Shown here: piece after piece, positions 8,717 through 17,153 of the stretch
How positions within the stretch are numbered: position 1 is the first letter of the stretch
Layout: each line of letters begins with the position of its first letter
Source of the DNA: Ensifer adhaerens
GTDB taxonomy: Bacteria; Pseudomonadota; Alphaproteobacteria; Rhizobiales; Rhizobiaceae
Reading direction: 5' to 3'
Assembly: GCF_013283195.1 (NCBI RefSeq)
Contig: NZ_JABEKT010000003.1
Location: 679,333 to 743,332 of the forward strand
Length of the DNA: 64,000 nucleotides
The notes under the pieces: model-generated
What the model saw: only the letters and a program-made list of their open reading frames with translations
Told to the model about the DNA's origin: nothing
Databases searched by the model: none
Position numbers and translations under genes: made by a program

Positions 8717-9790
8717 TTAGAAGTTTCTCTGGAAACGCACGACGCCGCCGAAGGCGTCTTCGTGTCCGCGGAAGCCACGGAAGGCGGTGTAGTCAAGTTC
8801 CGGCGTGATCCTGAAGCCCGGTACGACTTCGTAGGCGACGTTAAGCGCCGCGTTCCACGTGCCGTCCTCCTCGAAGGAGATCTGGCTGTTGATGGTGGCC
8901 TTCTCGCTGACCTCTGCGGAAAATCCGCCCCACATCGCCCAATCGCCATACCAGCTGCCATAATAGTTGGGCTGGCTTGGGTCGGATTGGTAGGCGCCCA
9001 TGACGAACAAGGAGAGCGCGTCGCTGACCTCGAGATTGACGCGTGCCTTGAGGGCCCAGGCGTCATAGCGGGTGTCATAGGCAGCCATGCCGAAGAGCGT
9101 GAACCGGTCCTGCTCGTACTTGACGCCACCGAGGAGGTGCGGAATCCTGTCGGCCCGCAGGTCAAACCACTCGCGACTTGCCACGCCCGACGCATCGACC
9201 GTCTCGAGTTCCCAGGAGCCGTTGCCTTCCTCGGCGCCGACCATAGCGGAGAATCCGCCTCCGAAGTCGTGGGTGTAGCTCGCCTGCATCGTGCGGTCAC
9301 CGGAATAGTAGATGACGTCGTCGTAGATGACGTTGCCGGCACCCCAGGTCCAGTTCGCGAAAAGGGAATCGGCAATCCCGACAGAGAAGCCGGCAAGCTC
9401 GATGACACCTTCCGAAATATAGATACGCTCTCCCGATGCCTTGTGCTCGAAACGGGTCTCCAGATAGGAACGTAGCGTTCCGAACTCGGTTTCGTTGCGG
9501 GCGTCGAAGCGCAGCGTGGCCCGTGCCTTGCCCGGCAAGCCATCGAGCGAGCCGCCCCAATAGACATCGTCGCCGGCAGCAACCTCGTGGCGCAGGTAAC
9601 CGCTGATCTTCAGGCAGGTTTCGGTGCCCGGTACATAGAAGAAGCCGTTGCCATAGGCATCACAGACGCGAACATATTCGACGGGTTCCGCGTCCGAGGC
9701 CATTGCCGGTTGCATGCCGGCCATCACACAGAGCGCTGCTGCGGCACCTTTCAGGAGGAAAGGCGACGTCGCACTGGATTGCTTGTTCAT
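8717..9790 (-). CDS. Alphaproteobacterial porin (Omp2/RopA type)
   Basis: 357 residues with an N-terminal export signal (LLKGAAAALCVMAGMQPAMA-S), then EPVEYVRVCDAYGNGFFYVP and GTETCLKISGYLRHE, the signature start of Porin_2 family proteins in Rhizobiales, with its conserved cysteine pair. The rest is short amphipathic strands, and the last residues VVRFQRNF end in Phe, as needed for outer-membrane assembly. It forms a trimeric diffusion channel. Monocistronic, with a hairpin just after the stop. Its neighbour on the same strand encodes an exported LVIVD protein, with about 150 bp between them. Confidence 0.93.
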   Translation of the reverse strand: MNKQSSATSPFLLKGAAAALCVMAGMQPAMASDAEPVEYVRVCDAYGNGFFYVPGTETCLKISGYLRHEVAAGDDVYWGGSLDGLPGKARATLRFDARNETEFGTLRSYLETRFEHKASGERIYISEGVIELAGFSVGIADSLFANWTWGAGNVIYDDVIYYSGDRTMQASYTHDFGGGFSAMVGAEEGNGSWELETVDASGVASREWFDLRADRIPHLLGGVKYEQDRFTLFGMAAYDTRYDAWALKARVNLEVSDALSLFVMGAYQSDPSQPNYYGSWYGDWAMWGGFSAEVSEKATINSQISFEEDGTWNAALNVAYEVVPGFRITPELDYTAFRGFRGHEDAFGGVVRFQRNF

Positions 9791-9939
9791 CTTGAGTTGG
9801 TTCTCTCATTGGTTTCAGAAAATCGGGAAAGCTTCGCCGGCTCCGTCCACGGCGCGCCGGACAAGCAGATCCTGATTGGGGTCGGATGGAATGGCAGAGG
9901 ATGGGCCGGCGTCGGTTGCGATGCCGGCCCTGTCAGCGG

Positions 9940-11676
9940 TTATCCGCGCGGCGGCCAGACTTCGCCGGTAAGACCGGTCTTCGGCTCACCGAGAAGAGGC
10001 GTCTTCAGGGCGCGAATGCCGTCGATGCTGATCAGCCAGATGATGTTGCGGTCATACTCCGTGAAGACCGCGAAACTGGCATTCTCATAGGTGTAATCAG
10101 GCATTTCCTCAGGCTTGGGGAAACGCGGTACGTAGTAACCGGCGATCTTCGGATCCTTCGGATCCTTGACGTCGAAGATCTGCAGGCCGGCGTTGTAGAA
10201 GGCATAGGGCAGGATGCCTTCGCGGCTGTGGCCCGGCTGGTGGGTCGTGCCGGAGCGCTTCGGACCGAAGCTGCCGCGCCGCTGGCAATAGTCGGTGAAT
10301 TCGGCCTCTGCCGGCGGGGTCGGACGCGGGAAGGTGGCGACCACCTTCGGCTCCTTCGGATCCTTGGCGTCGATGACCAGCACGTCCTTGTAGGGTTCGT
10401 AGCAGTTGGAGTTCATCGGGTAGCCGTTAGCAAAGACATAGCCGGTGCGCTCGTACTGGCTGGTATCGGCATTGTCGAACTCGGTGCCGGCAAAGCTCGG
10501 TGGAATGCTCAGATGGCCGAGCATTTCCGGCGTGCCGGGTTTGGTGAGGTCGAAGGTGTAGAAGCCGAGACCGCCCATGGCGCCGAAACCGATCGTGCCA
10601 CCCTTTTCCACGGGCTTCGGCAGGAACAGCGGCATGCGCGACCCCATCCAGGACGTGCGGTTGCCGGCGCGCGGGTTCATCAGGTAGGCATCCTCGCTGG
10701 CCTTGTCCCCGACAACCTGGCCAGGAACGGTGACCTGGCTGACGAAAAGAGGATTGGCCGGGTCCGTCATGTCCCAGGCCTGGTACCCCGGCGAATGCAG
10801 GTAGTCCGGGTATTCGGTCAAGGCGTAGCTGTCGTCGGGCGCCGCCGAGAGATACATGTACTTGCCGCCGAACCAGGCGGGCGCGTCGAGCGAACCGGAG
10901 CCCTGCTGCTTGCCGATGGGCGCGTCGGGGTTATTGATGTCGGTCGTGCGGGTGGCGATCAGCTTCCAGTCGCTCGGCAGCGGGCCGTTCATCTCGTAGA
11001 CCTTGAAGCCCTTGAGCGAATTGTACTGGCGCAGCGTCTCGACGACGTCAGGCTGCGTGCGCTTGTTGTCGAGGATGCCGAAACGGCCGATCTCGTAGGA
11101 GGCAACGACGACGTTCTTCTGGAGCTTCTCGCTCCAGGCGATGGTCATGCCGCCGAAATAGTCCTGCACCGTCTTGGCGTCCCAATCCTCGCTGGAACCT
11201 TCCGGTCCCCAGACGCCGCCCTTGGAATAGACGACTTTGGCTTTTGCGGGGTCGGTGATGTCGAGCACCCGCATGTAATCGCGGTCATGCAGGTACATGT
11301 AGCGCTTGCCGTTGAAATCCGCGACGTCCGGCCAGGCATGCCACGGCGACGTGATGTGCGGGTAGAAGGCGATTTCCTCGACATTGCTCTTGTAGGTCTT
11401 GTCATCCCAATGGTCGAGCTGGCCCGGGAAGTTCGGCGATGCGCCCAGTGCGGTGGCGCGCGGCGCGTTGAACTTGCCCGTTGCCGGGTCCATGCCGTAA
11501 TCCTTTCCAGGGGTCAGCGCCGGCGGCAGCTTGTCATAGGTCAGCTCCGACCAGCGCTTGAGGTGGGGATCCTGGATGTTGATCTCCGTCGGCACGTCCT
11601 TTTCCCAGCCGGCACCAAGGGCAGAGCCCGTCGCCAGACACAAAATCGAGTATGTGATAATCAGCCTTTTCGGCAT
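9940..11676 (-). CDS. Exported LVIVD-repeat (beta-propeller-like) protein
   Basis: 578 residues. Signal peptide MPKRLIITYSILCLATGSALG-A. The body repeats units such as MRVLDITDPAKAKVV, YQAWDMTDPANPLFVSQV, FYTFDLTKPGTPEMLG, VLVIDAKDPKEPKVVA and LQIFDVKDPKDPKIAG, the LVIVD pattern that builds a propeller. The start at 11676 has AGGAGGAGAC upstream; an earlier frame start at 11766 has none. The function is unknown. Length and export suggest a periplasmic or surface protein. A porin gene lies downstream on the same strand, and a GntR gene lies upstream across about 230 bp. Confidence 0.8.
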   Translation of the reverse strand: MPKRLIITYSILCLATGSALGAGWEKDVPTEINIQDPHLKRWSELTYDKLPPALTPGKDYGMDPATGKFNAPRATALGASPNFPGQLDHWDDKTYKSNVEEIAFYPHITSPWHAWPDVADFNGKRYMYLHDRDYMRVLDITDPAKAKVVYSKGGVWGPEGSSEDWDAKTVQDYFGGMTIAWSEKLQKNVVVASYEIGRFGILDNKRTQPDVVETLRQYNSLKGFKVYEMNGPLPSDWKLIATRTTDINNPDAPIGKQQGSGSLDAPAWFGGKYMYLSAAPDDSYALTEYPDYLHSPGYQAWDMTDPANPLFVSQVTVPGQVVGDKASEDAYLMNPRAGNRTSWMGSRMPLFLPKPVEKGGTIGFGAMGGLGFYTFDLTKPGTPEMLGHLSIPPSFAGTEFDNADTSQYERTGYVFANGYPMNSNCYEPYKDVLVIDAKDPKEPKVVATFPRPTPPAEAEFTDYCQRRGSFGPKRSGTTHQPGHSREGILPYAFYNAGLQIFDVKDPKDPKIAGYYVPRFPKPEEMPDYTYENASFAVFTEYDRNIIWLISIDGIRALKTPLLGEPKTGLTGEVWPPRG

Positions 11677-11908
11677 GTCCGTCTCCTCCTGCAATATCGG
11701 TGATATGCCTGCGTCCAAGGCGGTCGCGGCGCAAGGCAAACGACAGGACGGCAGCGAACACCGCACGGCGTCGCATTCCGAATTCCTTTGTTGTGTCAGT
11801 GGATTGCGCAGGCTTCCTCATGCCCGCAGTAATCACGCCGCTCCCGTTTGCTGGCCGGTATGAAATAGAACCGCTTTCCCTATAACAATCGCCTTAATCG
11901 GCATTAAT

Positions 11909-12694
11909 TCATGCGGATTTCTTATGAGTGCGCGTGCGCGCTCCTTTCTTGCGCGCTGCAAGCGCTGCCGCTTCCCCTTCCTCGACGGCGTAGACTTCAA
12001 GCGGATAGCCGAAATGCTCGTCCATCAGCAGACGGGCGCGCTCGGCGTTGCGGTCAAGCACGGCCTCCATCAGGTCGGTATGAGGCCCGATCGACTGCGC
12101 CTTATGCAGCGCAGCCATGGCCTCCTCGTATCCGTCAGTCTCGCCGGCGGCAGCCCTCAGGGCGGGGGCGAAGGCCAGGAAGCGGTAGTGGCGCTGGAGC
12201 TGGTCCGAAATGGTTGCGCGGAAGCGCATCAGCCAGCTCGATTGCGCCGCGCTGAGCAGGGCGGCGTGAAATGCCTCGTGCCGTTCCATCCAGGCATCGA
12301 CGGAAAGGTCGGAGGAGTCCTCGAGGATCGTCTTGCAGCGCGACAGGCGGTAATGCGCGGTGACGATGGCCGATTCCCATTCGGAACCGCCGCGCTCCAT
12401 GGCTTCCAGCAGCAACGGGATTTCGACGACACTGCGCGCCTTCGTCAGATCCTCCAACTCGGCCCGCGAGACGGGTGCGACCGTGAACCCGCGATTGGAG
12501 ATGGCCACGACCAGGCGCTCCGCCTCCAGCCGCGAAAGGGCTTCGCGCAGCGGCGTCCGCCCGACATCGTAGGTCTTGCTCAGGAGATCAACCCGCAACG
12601 GCGTCCCCGGCTGCAGCCGGGTCATGAGGATCTCAGTCCGCAAAATCCGGTAGGCGGCCTCTGTTTTTGTACCGTTCTCTTGCTCTTCGGTCAC
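11909..12694 (-). CDS. GntR-family regulator (FadR/FCD subfamily)
   Basis: About 260 residues: winged HTH (YRILRTEILMTRLQPGTPLR, TPLREALSRLEAERLV) followed by an all-helical FCD ligand domain with typical Asp/His positions (MERHEAFHAALL, DLMEAVLDRNAERARLLMDEH), ending in a basic tail. GTG at 12694 is preferred, since GGGGA lies 6 nt upstream; a GTG two codons earlier is too close to it. Divergent from the ABC importer/kynureninase genes, with an inverted repeat between them. It most likely controls that operon in response to a tryptophan- or kynurenine-related effector (inference). Confidence 0.88.
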   Translation of the reverse strand: MTEEQENGTKTEAAYRILRTEILMTRLQPGTPLRVDLLSKTYDVGRTPLREALSRLEAERLVVAISNRGFTVAPVSRAELEDLTKARSVVEIPLLLEAMERGGSEWESAIVTAHYRLSRCKTILEDSSDLSVDAWMERHEAFHAALLSAAQSSWLMRFRATISDQLQRHYRFLAFAPALRAAAGETDGYEEAMAALHKAQSIGPHTDLMEAVLDRNAERARLLMDEHFGYPLEVYAVEEGEAAALAARKKGARTRTHKKSA

Positions 12695-12747
12695 TTGCAC
12701 TCCCCAAAAAGTGGCACCTCGATAGGTGGCATCATATATTCGAGAAA

Positions 12748-12786
12748 AGTATATGATAATCGCAAATCGCGATAATTGTATACTAT
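12748..12786. promoter_or_regulatory. Candidate GntR operator in the divergent promoter
   Basis: Arms agtatatgataatcgc (12748-12763) and gcgataattgtatact (12769-12784) are inverted with 13 of 16 positions matching. The right part contains attgtatactat, close to the GTATAC-centred sites of FCD-type GntR regulators. It lies between the divergent gntR and importer genes. Confidence 0.5.
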
Positions 12787-12862
12787 CTCGTTGACTTTGC
12801 CGTGCGGCTGCGCTTCCTCATCCCTCGTCGTGCTGTCATTGCGACAGCTGGAGGAGGAACAC

Positions 12863-13849
12863 ATGGCGACCACGAAATCGAAACTTATCACAAGCCTGAT
12901 GGCCGTCGGCCTGATGCTCGCAGCGACTGGCTCGGCCGCCGCCGATCCGATCCGCATCGGCATCGCCAATTTCGGCGAACATCCGCCACTCAATGCAGCG
13001 ATCGCCGGTTTCAAGAAGGCGCTCGCGGAAAACGGCTTCGTCGAGGGCAAGGACGTCGTCTACACGGAAAGCCACACCAATTTCGACGCTTCGCTCGTGC
13101 CGCAGATGATCGCGAAGCTGCAGGCCGAACAACCGAAGCTCGTCTACACCGTCACCACGCCGGTTTCGCAGATTGCCAAGAAGGCACTCGCCGGCTCCGG
13201 CATTCCGGTCGTTTTCACGGCCGTCACCGATCCGGTAGCCGCCAAGCTCGTCCCGTCCTCCGAAAGCGGGGACGATGGCATCTCCGGTGCGACCGACAGC
13301 CAGGACATGGCTGCGGTGCTTGCCTTCACCAAGAAGCTGTTGCCGAACGCCAAGCGCCTCGGCCTTCCCTATAATCCGGGCGAGGCCAATGACGTGGCGC
13401 TGCTCGAAACCGTTCGCAAGATCGCACCCGAACAGGGCTTCGAAGTCGTCGAAGTCGGCGTCGACAATCTCAATGACATCCAGCAGCGCATTACCTCGCT
13501 CGCCGGCAAGGTGGACGTCATCTACGGTCCGACCTCCAACATGATCCAGCCGGCCATCGCCGCGGTTGCGTCGGCCGCGCGCCAGTCTGGCATTCCGGTC
13601 GTCAACGCCGTCGATACCGCGGTGCTGGAAGGCTTCGTACCGGCAAGCTTCGCCGTCAACTACGAACAGGTCGGCGAGAATGCAGGCAAGATCGCGGCCG
13701 AAGTGTTGAAGGGCAAGGACCCGAAGTCCATCGCCCCCGTGCGCCCTGCCGTTGAAGATCACCAAGCGCTGATCTCCAAGAAGGCGATGGCTGCCTTCGG
13801 CATCGAGATCCCGGCTTCGCTCGCCGACTGCAAATGCATCGTCGAGTGA
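12863..13849 (+). CDS. ABC importer substrate-binding protein (ABC_sub_bind family)
   Basis: 328 residues. Signal peptide MATTKSKLITSLMAVGLML...SAAA, then DPIRIGIANFGEHPPLNAAI and a two-lobe periplasmic binding fold (VYTVTTPVSQIAKKAL, IPVVFTAVTDPVAAKLV, VIYGPTSNMIQPAIAA). This family includes the TrpX-type proteins for tryptophan uptake. The start at 12863 has GGAGGAGGAAC upstream. First gene of the operon with ATPase, permease and kynureninase, which suggests tryptophan, kynurenine or anthranilate-type substrates. A T-rich hairpin after the stop could raise its level over the downstream genes. Confidence 0.85.
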   Translation: MATTKSKLITSLMAVGLMLAATGSAAADPIRIGIANFGEHPPLNAAIAGFKKALAENGFVEGKDVVYTESHTNFDASLVPQMIAKLQAEQPKLVYTVTTPVSQIAKKALAGSGIPVVFTAVTDPVAAKLVPSSESGDDGISGATDSQDMAAVLAFTKKLLPNAKRLGLPYNPGEANDVALLETVRKIAPEQGFEVVEVGVDNLNDIQQRITSLAGKVDVIYGPTSNMIQPAIAAVASAARQSGIPVVNAVDTAVLEGFVPASFAVNYEQVGENAGKIAAEVLKGKDPKSIAPVRPAVEDHQALISKKAMAAFGIEIPASLADCKCIVE

Positions 13850-13891
13850 CCTGACGCCATCGGCGGTCGGTGCGCTGAGCACCGTCCGCCT

Positions 13892-13925
13892 GAGCGCCAG
13901 GAGCGCTCGACCCTTTTGTTTTTTT
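13892..13925 (+). terminator. Hairpin with T-run between binding-protein and ATPase genes
   Basis: gagcgc and gcgctc arms with a 5-nt loop, then a T-rich run (cccttttgttttttt). A second, GC-rich inverted repeat lies just upstream (13862-13890). Likely a partial terminator that gives the binding protein higher expression than the membrane components. Confidence 0.6.
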
Positions 13926-13986
13926 CACAATTCCTGATGCAAAGCCGCTGAGACGCATTTGCTGGAATTGCTCAGAGGAGGAACGG

Positions 13987-14766
13987 ATGCTCGAAATCCG
14001 ATCTGCACGTAAGGTCTTCTACAAGGGACAGCCCGACGAGAAGATCGCCCTCAACGACCTCAGTCTGACGCTCCCGACCGGCAACTTTGCCATCGTCATC
14101 GGATCGAACGGCGCCGGCAAGAGCAGCATGTTGAACGCCATTTCCGGCGCACTGATGCTCGATTCCGGCAAGATCCTGATCAACGGAGACGATGTCACGG
14201 CGCTGCCGGTGCACAAGCGCGCAAGCCGTGTCGCCCGGGTGTTCCAGGATCCGATGAAGGGCACGGCTGCCTCGATGACGGTAGCGGAGAATATGCTGCT
14301 TGCCGAATTGCGCGGCAAGAAGCTGAGCCTCAACCGTGGCCTCAACGCCAAGCGGCTCGCGAGCTACCGCGAACGCCTCGCCGCACTGAATCTCGGACTG
14401 GAGAACCGTCTGGAAACACGCGTCGAGCTGCTTTCGGGCGGCCAGCGGCAATCGCTTTCTCTGATCATGGCAACGTGCGACCAGCCTGATCTCCTGCTTC
14501 TCGACGAGCATACGGCCGCGCTTGATCCGCGCACGGCCGATATCGTGATGCAGGCGACGGTGCGCGCGGTCGAGGCCTTCAACCTCACAACGCTGATGGT
14601 GACGCACAACATGCAGCACGCTGTCGATTTCGGCCATAGCGTGGTGATGCTCGATGCCGGCAGGACACGGCTTGAAATCACCGGCGCGGAAAAGGCCGAG
14701 GTCACGATCCCGAAACTTATCGGTCACTTCGGATTGAAGACCGATCGAATGCTGCTGGCGAGCTGA
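13987..14766 (+). CDS. ABC importer ATP-binding protein
   Basis: 259 residues with Walker A GSNGAGKSS, signature LLSGGQRQS, Walker B LLLLDEHTAALDP and the H-loop MVTHNMQH. The Asp-Glu-His (DEH) form of Walker B is typical of ATPases paired with ABC_sub_bind proteins. AGAGGAGG precedes the ATG. It follows the binding protein by 137 bp and precedes the permease by 7 bp. It powers uptake of the presumed kynurenine-pathway substrate. Confidence 0.9.
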   Translation: MLEIRSARKVFYKGQPDEKIALNDLSLTLPTGNFAIVIGSNGAGKSSMLNAISGALMLDSGKILINGDDVTALPVHKRASRVARVFQDPMKGTAASMTVAENMLLAELRGKKLSLNRGLNAKRLASYRERLAALNLGLENRLETRVELLSGGQRQSLSLIMATCDQPDLLLLDEHTAALDPRTADIVMQATVRAVEAFNLTTLMVTHNMQHAVDFGHSVVMLDAGRTRLEITGAEKAEVTIPKLIGHFGLKTDRMLLAS

Positions 14767-14773
14767 GACCGAC

Positions 14774-15697
14774 ATGGACACCATTTACACTGTTATCTCG
14801 AACTTCATCGCGCTTGTGCCGGTCACGCTGGCGCAAAGCCTTATCCTGTCCTTCATCGTGCTCGGCATCATGCTGCCGTTCCGCACGCTGAACTTTCCGG
14901 ATCTGACCAGCGAAGGCGCATTCCCGCTCGGCGGCTGCGTCTGCGCACTGTCGCTGGCCGGCGGCGCGCCGGGCTGGCTTGCCATCCTCGCGGCCATGGC
15001 CGCCGGGTTCCTGGCCGGAAGCTGCACGGCCTTCGTGCATCTGCGTTTCCGTATCCATACGCTCTTGGCCGGCATCCTGATGATGACCATGCTCTACAGC
15101 ATCAATCTGCGGCTCATGGGCAAGTCCAACCTCTCGGTCTACGGCACGCCGACCATTTTTGATGGTATTCCCTTCGTCGAGCCGGGCTTTCCTGTCAGCA
15201 AGATCGTCGTCGCGGGCCTGCTCGGTATTGCCGTCTATTGTCTGCTGAACCTCTATTTCCGGACCGAACGCGGCACGGCCATGCGCGCCGTCGGCTCCAA
15301 CCCGGACATGGCGGAAGCGCAGGGCATCAGCATCTGGGCCGCCACCATCGGTGGCGTCGGCCTTGCCGGGGCCTTCTCAGCGACCAGTGGTGCGCTCATG
15401 GTGCAATCGCAGGGATTTGCCGACGTCAACATGGGGATCGGTACGCTGATCAACGGCCTAGCCGCCCTGATGATCGGCGAAGCCATCGTCGGCAAGCAGA
15501 CCATCCGCCGCCAGCTTGCCGCCCCCTTCGTCGGCGCCATCGTCTACTACCAGCTTGTCTCTCTGTGCCTGGCAGCCGGAATGCCGCCGACCGACCTGAA
15601 GCTCGCGACCGGCCTCTTCGTGCTCGCCATGCTCGCCCTGCCGACCCTCAAGCGTAGCCGCGGGCCCATGCCAGCCCGCGAAGCCATTCGTGAATAG
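14774..15697 (+). CDS. ABC importer permease (BPD_transp_2 type)
   Basis: 307 residues, strongly hydrophobic, with about eight or nine membrane segments and the conserved cytoplasmic loop (AMRAVGSNPDMAEAQGISI) that contacts the ATPase. The start lies 7 bp after the ATPase stop and kynureninase starts 13 bp after its own stop, so the genes are co-transcribed. The layout binding protein/ATPase/permease is that of TrpXYZ-type importers. Confidence 0.9.
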   Translation: MDTIYTVISNFIALVPVTLAQSLILSFIVLGIMLPFRTLNFPDLTSEGAFPLGGCVCALSLAGGAPGWLAILAAMAAGFLAGSCTAFVHLRFRIHTLLAGILMMTMLYSINLRLMGKSNLSVYGTPTIFDGIPFVEPGFPVSKIVVAGLLGIAVYCLLNLYFRTERGTAMRAVGSNPDMAEAQGISIWAATIGGVGLAGAFSATSGALMVQSQGFADVNMGIGTLINGLAALMIGEAIVGKQTIRRQLAAPFVGAIVYYQLVSLCLAAGMPPTDLKLATGLFVLAMLALPTLKRSRGPMPAREAIRE

Positions 15698-15710
15698 AAG
15701 GACTGCCCCT

Positions 15711-16952
15711 ATGAAGATCGATATTCCTGCCGTCGAGGCGCTGGACCGCGACGACCCGCTCGCAGGCTTCAAGAGCCGCTTTGATTTGCCGGAGGGCGTA
15801 ACCTATCTCGACGGCAATTCGCTGGGCGCGGCGCTCTTCGCCTCCTATGCCGAGATCGAAAAAGCCGCGAAGCTCGAATGGGGTCAGGATCTCATCCGCA
15901 GCTGGAACAAGGCCGGCTGGTTTGCGCTGCCGCTGACGCTCGGCGACCGCGTCGGCCGCCTCATCGGCGCCGCACCCGGCCAGACGGCCGTGACCGACCA
16001 CACCTCGGCCAACGTCTACAAGGCGTTGCATGCAGCACTCGGCCTCAATGCTGAGCGCAAGGTCATCGTGGCGGAAAGCGGGAGCTTCCCGACCGACCTC
16101 TACATGGCGGAAGGCGTGATGGCGACGCGCCCCAGCACGGTCATGCGGCTGGAGGGCGTCGATGCGCCCCGGATCGAGGACCTGATTGACGAAACCGTCG
16201 CCGTAGTCCTGATCAACCACGTCAACTATAAGACCGGCGCGCTGCGCGACATGGAGGCGCTGACCAAGCGCGCCCACGCGGCCGGCGCACTCGTCGTCTG
16301 GGACCTCTGCCATTCCGCCGGCGCGCTGCCGGTGGAACTCGACGGCTGCAACGTCGATTTCGCCGTCGGCTGCACCTACAAGTACCTCAACGGTGGCCCC
16401 GGCGCGCCCGCCTTCATCTATGTGGCCAAGCGTCACCAGGAAAAGGTCAGCCAGCCGCTCAGCGGTTGGTGGGGCCATGCCCGCCCGTTCGGCTTCGAGC
16501 GCGGCTACGACGGCGGTGCGGGCATCCTGCGCTTCCTCTCCGGCACGCAACCGATCCTGTCGCTGCGGGCGCTGTCGGCAGCCCTCGACCTGTGGGACGA
16601 GGTGGACATGGCGGTGATCCGCAAGAAGAGCATCGCGCTTACCGATCTCTTCATCAAGCTCGTCGAGGCCCGCTGCGGCGCGTTTGGCCTGAAACTGGTC
16701 GGACCAAGGGATGGTACTGTGCGCGGCAGCCAGGTCTCCTTCGAACACGAGGGGGCCTATGAAATCATGCAGGCCCTGATCGAGCGGGGCGTCATCGGCG
16801 ATTTCCGCGCACCCGCCACCATCCGCTTCGGCTTCACGCCGCTCTACACGAGTTTCAGAGATGTCTGGAACGCCGTGGACGTGCTGCACGAGGTGATGGA
16901 AACCGGGGCATGGCGCGATGCCCGCTTCGCGGTGCGCAGTGCGGTGACCTGA
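15711..16952 (+). CDS. kynU: Kynureninase (EC 3.7.1.3)
   Basis: 413 residues, the usual length. PLP-dependent hydrolase that cleaves kynurenine or 3-hydroxykynurenine to anthranilate or 3-hydroxyanthranilate plus alanine. Diagnostic segments are YLDGNSLG, SGSFPTDLYMAEG, the PLP-binding Asp in VVWDLCHSAG (D198), and the Schiff-base Lys in GCTYKYLNGGPG (K224). The start at 15711 has AGAAGGA upstream; a frame opening at 15690 has not. Last gene of the importer operon, closed by a strong terminator. Its product is the substrate of the dioxygenase encoded 3.7 kb downstream. Confidence 0.95.
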   Translation: MKIDIPAVEALDRDDPLAGFKSRFDLPEGVTYLDGNSLGAALFASYAEIEKAAKLEWGQDLIRSWNKAGWFALPLTLGDRVGRLIGAAPGQTAVTDHTSANVYKALHAALGLNAERKVIVAESGSFPTDLYMAEGVMATRPSTVMRLEGVDAPRIEDLIDETVAVVLINHVNYKTGALRDMEALTKRAHAAGALVVWDLCHSAGALPVELDGCNVDFAVGCTYKYLNGGPGAPAFIYVAKRHQEKVSQPLSGWWGHARPFGFERGYDGGAGILRFLSGTQPILSLRALSAALDLWDEVDMAVIRKKSIALTDLFIKLVEARCGAFGLKLVGPRDGTVRGSQVSFEHEGAYEIMQALIERGVIGDFRAPATIRFGFTPLYTSFRDVWNAVDVLHEVMETGAWRDARFAVRSAVT

Positions 16953-16979
16953 TCGGCGAACGGTAGGAAGGATGAAGAG

Positions 16980-17011
16980 GGCGCTTTCCCGGCCGGGAAG
17001 GCGCCTTTTCG
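16980..17011 (+). terminator. Rho-independent terminator after kynU
   Basis: Arms ggcgctttcccgg and ccgggaaggcgcc (one wobble), followed by TTTT. It separates the kynU operon from the aldehyde dehydrogenase gene. Confidence 0.85.
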
Positions 17012-17153
17012 CGTTTGTTGGCTGGCTGAAGACTTATCACATTTCGATATCAATTCATTCAACCTATGTGGATTGTTATATCAGACCGCTGATTGCATCC
17101 ATTGCTGGACAGGAAGGCTCGGCCTTCCAAAGGACTGGCGAAAAGGCAATCTC

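Noticed and set aside
9886..11703. Long open frame (605 codons) on the plus strand
   Set aside because: Antisense shadow of the LVIVD-repeat gene, low-complexity Arg/Val-rich translation and no domain.
15648..16889. 413-codon minus-strand frame over kynureninase
   Set aside because: Antisense frame of kynU without domain features.
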